6,731 nucleotides of DNA from Alphaproteobacteria bacterium UBA7371 (GTDB lineage: Bacteria > Pseudomonadota > Alphaproteobacteria > UBA8317), in assembly GCA_002469865.1 (NCBI GenBank), contig DKOD01000028.1, positions 1-6,731 on the forward strand, in the 5' to 3' direction. Below the pieces are notes generated by a model. That model made no database searches. It saw only the letters and a list, made by a program, of their open reading frames with translations, and was not told the origin of the DNA. This document shows positions 6,157-6,731 of this stretch, one piece after another. Within the stretch, counting starts at the first letter, position 1. Each line of letters begins with the position of its first letter. Made by a program: the position numbers and the translations under genes.

Positions 6157-6731
6157 ATGTCCCGTCCAAAAATTGCCCTCATTGGCGCCGGTCAGATCGG
6201 TGGTACGCTTGCCCATCTCATTGGCCTTAAAGAATTGGGGGACGTGGTTCTCTTCGATATTCAGGAAGGCATGCCTGCCGGCAAGGCCCTAGATATTGCC
6301 CAATCATCACCTGTTGATGGCTTTGATTGCAACCTTAAAGGGGTCAGTGACTACAGCGCCATTGCCGGCGCCGATGTGGTGATTGTGACGGCGGGTGTCC
6401 CGAGAAAGCCTGGCATGAGCCGTGATGATTTGCTTGGTATCAATTTGAAAGTCATGGAAGCGGTGGGCACGGGAATCAAAGATAATTGCCCCGACGCCTT
6501 TGTGATCTGCATCACAAACCCTCTGGATGCCATGGTTTGGGCCTTGCGTGAATTTTCTGGCCTCCCCCATGAAAAAGTGGTGGGCATGGCCGGTGTGCTC
6601 GATTCCGCACGTTTCCGCTTTTTCTTGGCCGAGGAATTTAACGTCTCTGTTGAAGATGTGACTGCTTTTGTGTTGGGTGGTCATGGGGACACGATGGTGC
6701 CATTGATCCGCTATTCCACTGTGGCCGGTAT
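6157..6731 (+). CDS. mdh: Malate dehydrogenase, LDH-like type, 3' end cut off by the window
   Basis: The first 191 codons of an enzyme normally about 320 residues long are present. It interconverts malate and oxaloacetate with NAD in the TCA cycle, in the cytoplasm. The N-terminal Rossmann fold shows GAGQIG (10-15) and Asp34, which contacts the NAD ribose. The substrate loop GVPRKPGMSR (80-89) carries Arg83, the residue that selects malate over lactate, and Arg89. Further active-site residues are Asn121 in ITNPLD, Asp149 and Arg152 in VLDSAR, and the catalytic His176 in GGHGDTMVP. All are intact. The ATG is preceded at seven bases by a good AGGAG. In many alphaproteobacteria mdh follows zapE and precedes sucCD; here zapE is about 4.4 kb upstream, beyond a reverse-strand block, and what follows mdh is not visible. 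The identification is essentially certain. Confidence 0.97.
   Translation, partial: MSRPKIALIGAGQIGGTLAHLIGLKELGDVVLFDIQEGMPAGKALDIAQSSPVDGFDCNLKGVSDYSAIAGADVVIVTAGVPRKPGMSRDDLLGINLKVMEAVGTGIKDNCPDAFVICITNPLDAMVWALREFSGLPHEKVVGMAGVLDSARFRFFLAEEFNVSVEDVTAFVLGGHGDTMVPLIRYSTVAG

Noticed and set aside
1..6731. Search for a novel defence, mobile or biosynthetic system, CRISPR array, tRNA or riboswitch
   Set aside because: Six recognisable housekeeping or transport genes fill almost all of the window and the three spacers are short; I saw no direct-repeat arrays, transposase motifs, cloverleaf sequences or unassigned gene clusters.

Overview
The window reads as ordinary, gene-dense bacterial chromosome, most likely from an alphaproteobacterium. 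The reasons are an Afg1/ZapE-type ATPase near an LDH-like malate dehydrogenase, a hisC-tyrA aromatic amino acid pair, a SoxW-like periplasmic thioredoxin, and a large MscS channel with a DUF3772-like N-terminus. GC looks close to one half by eye, so it is not one of the very GC-rich members of the class. No genus-level call is possible from sequence alone.

Layout. Positions 1-485 (minus) hold the first 161 codons of an exported thioredoxin-fold protein that runs off the left edge. A 149-base divergent intergenic region (486-634) follows and carries a perfect FNR-type palindrome. Positions 635-1705 (plus) encode a ZapE/AFG1 ATPase. It ends 6 bases from the end of a convergent minus-strand block. 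That block, read from right to left, is mscS-like channel (6049-3710), hisC-type aminotransferase (3657-2569) and prephenate dehydrogenase tyrA (2572-1712). The last two overlap by the 4-base ATGA motif. A 107-base divergent region (6050-6156) separates mscS from mdh, which starts at 6157 (plus) and leaves the window on the right after 191 codons.

Functional picture. TyrA oxidatively decarboxylates prephenate (or arogenate), and the HisC-family aminotransferase next to it can supply the transamination step of tyrosine/phenylalanine synthesis and/or of histidine synthesis. The overlap suggests translational coupling. The MscS-like channel protects against osmotic downshock and may share the transcript, although its biology is unrelated. 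ZapE and Mdh are often adjacent in alphaproteobacteria; here a reverse-strand block of about 4.4 kb sits between them, which looks like an insertion or rearrangement.

I found no mobile element, CRISPR array, tRNA or rRNA, phage gene, toxin-antitoxin pair or defence system. No previously undescribed system is evident. The most useful observations are regulatory: the FNR-like box at 506-519, a 20-base perfect palindrome with CRP-like half-sites inside tyrA, and a small GC hairpin with a T-run in the mdh leader.
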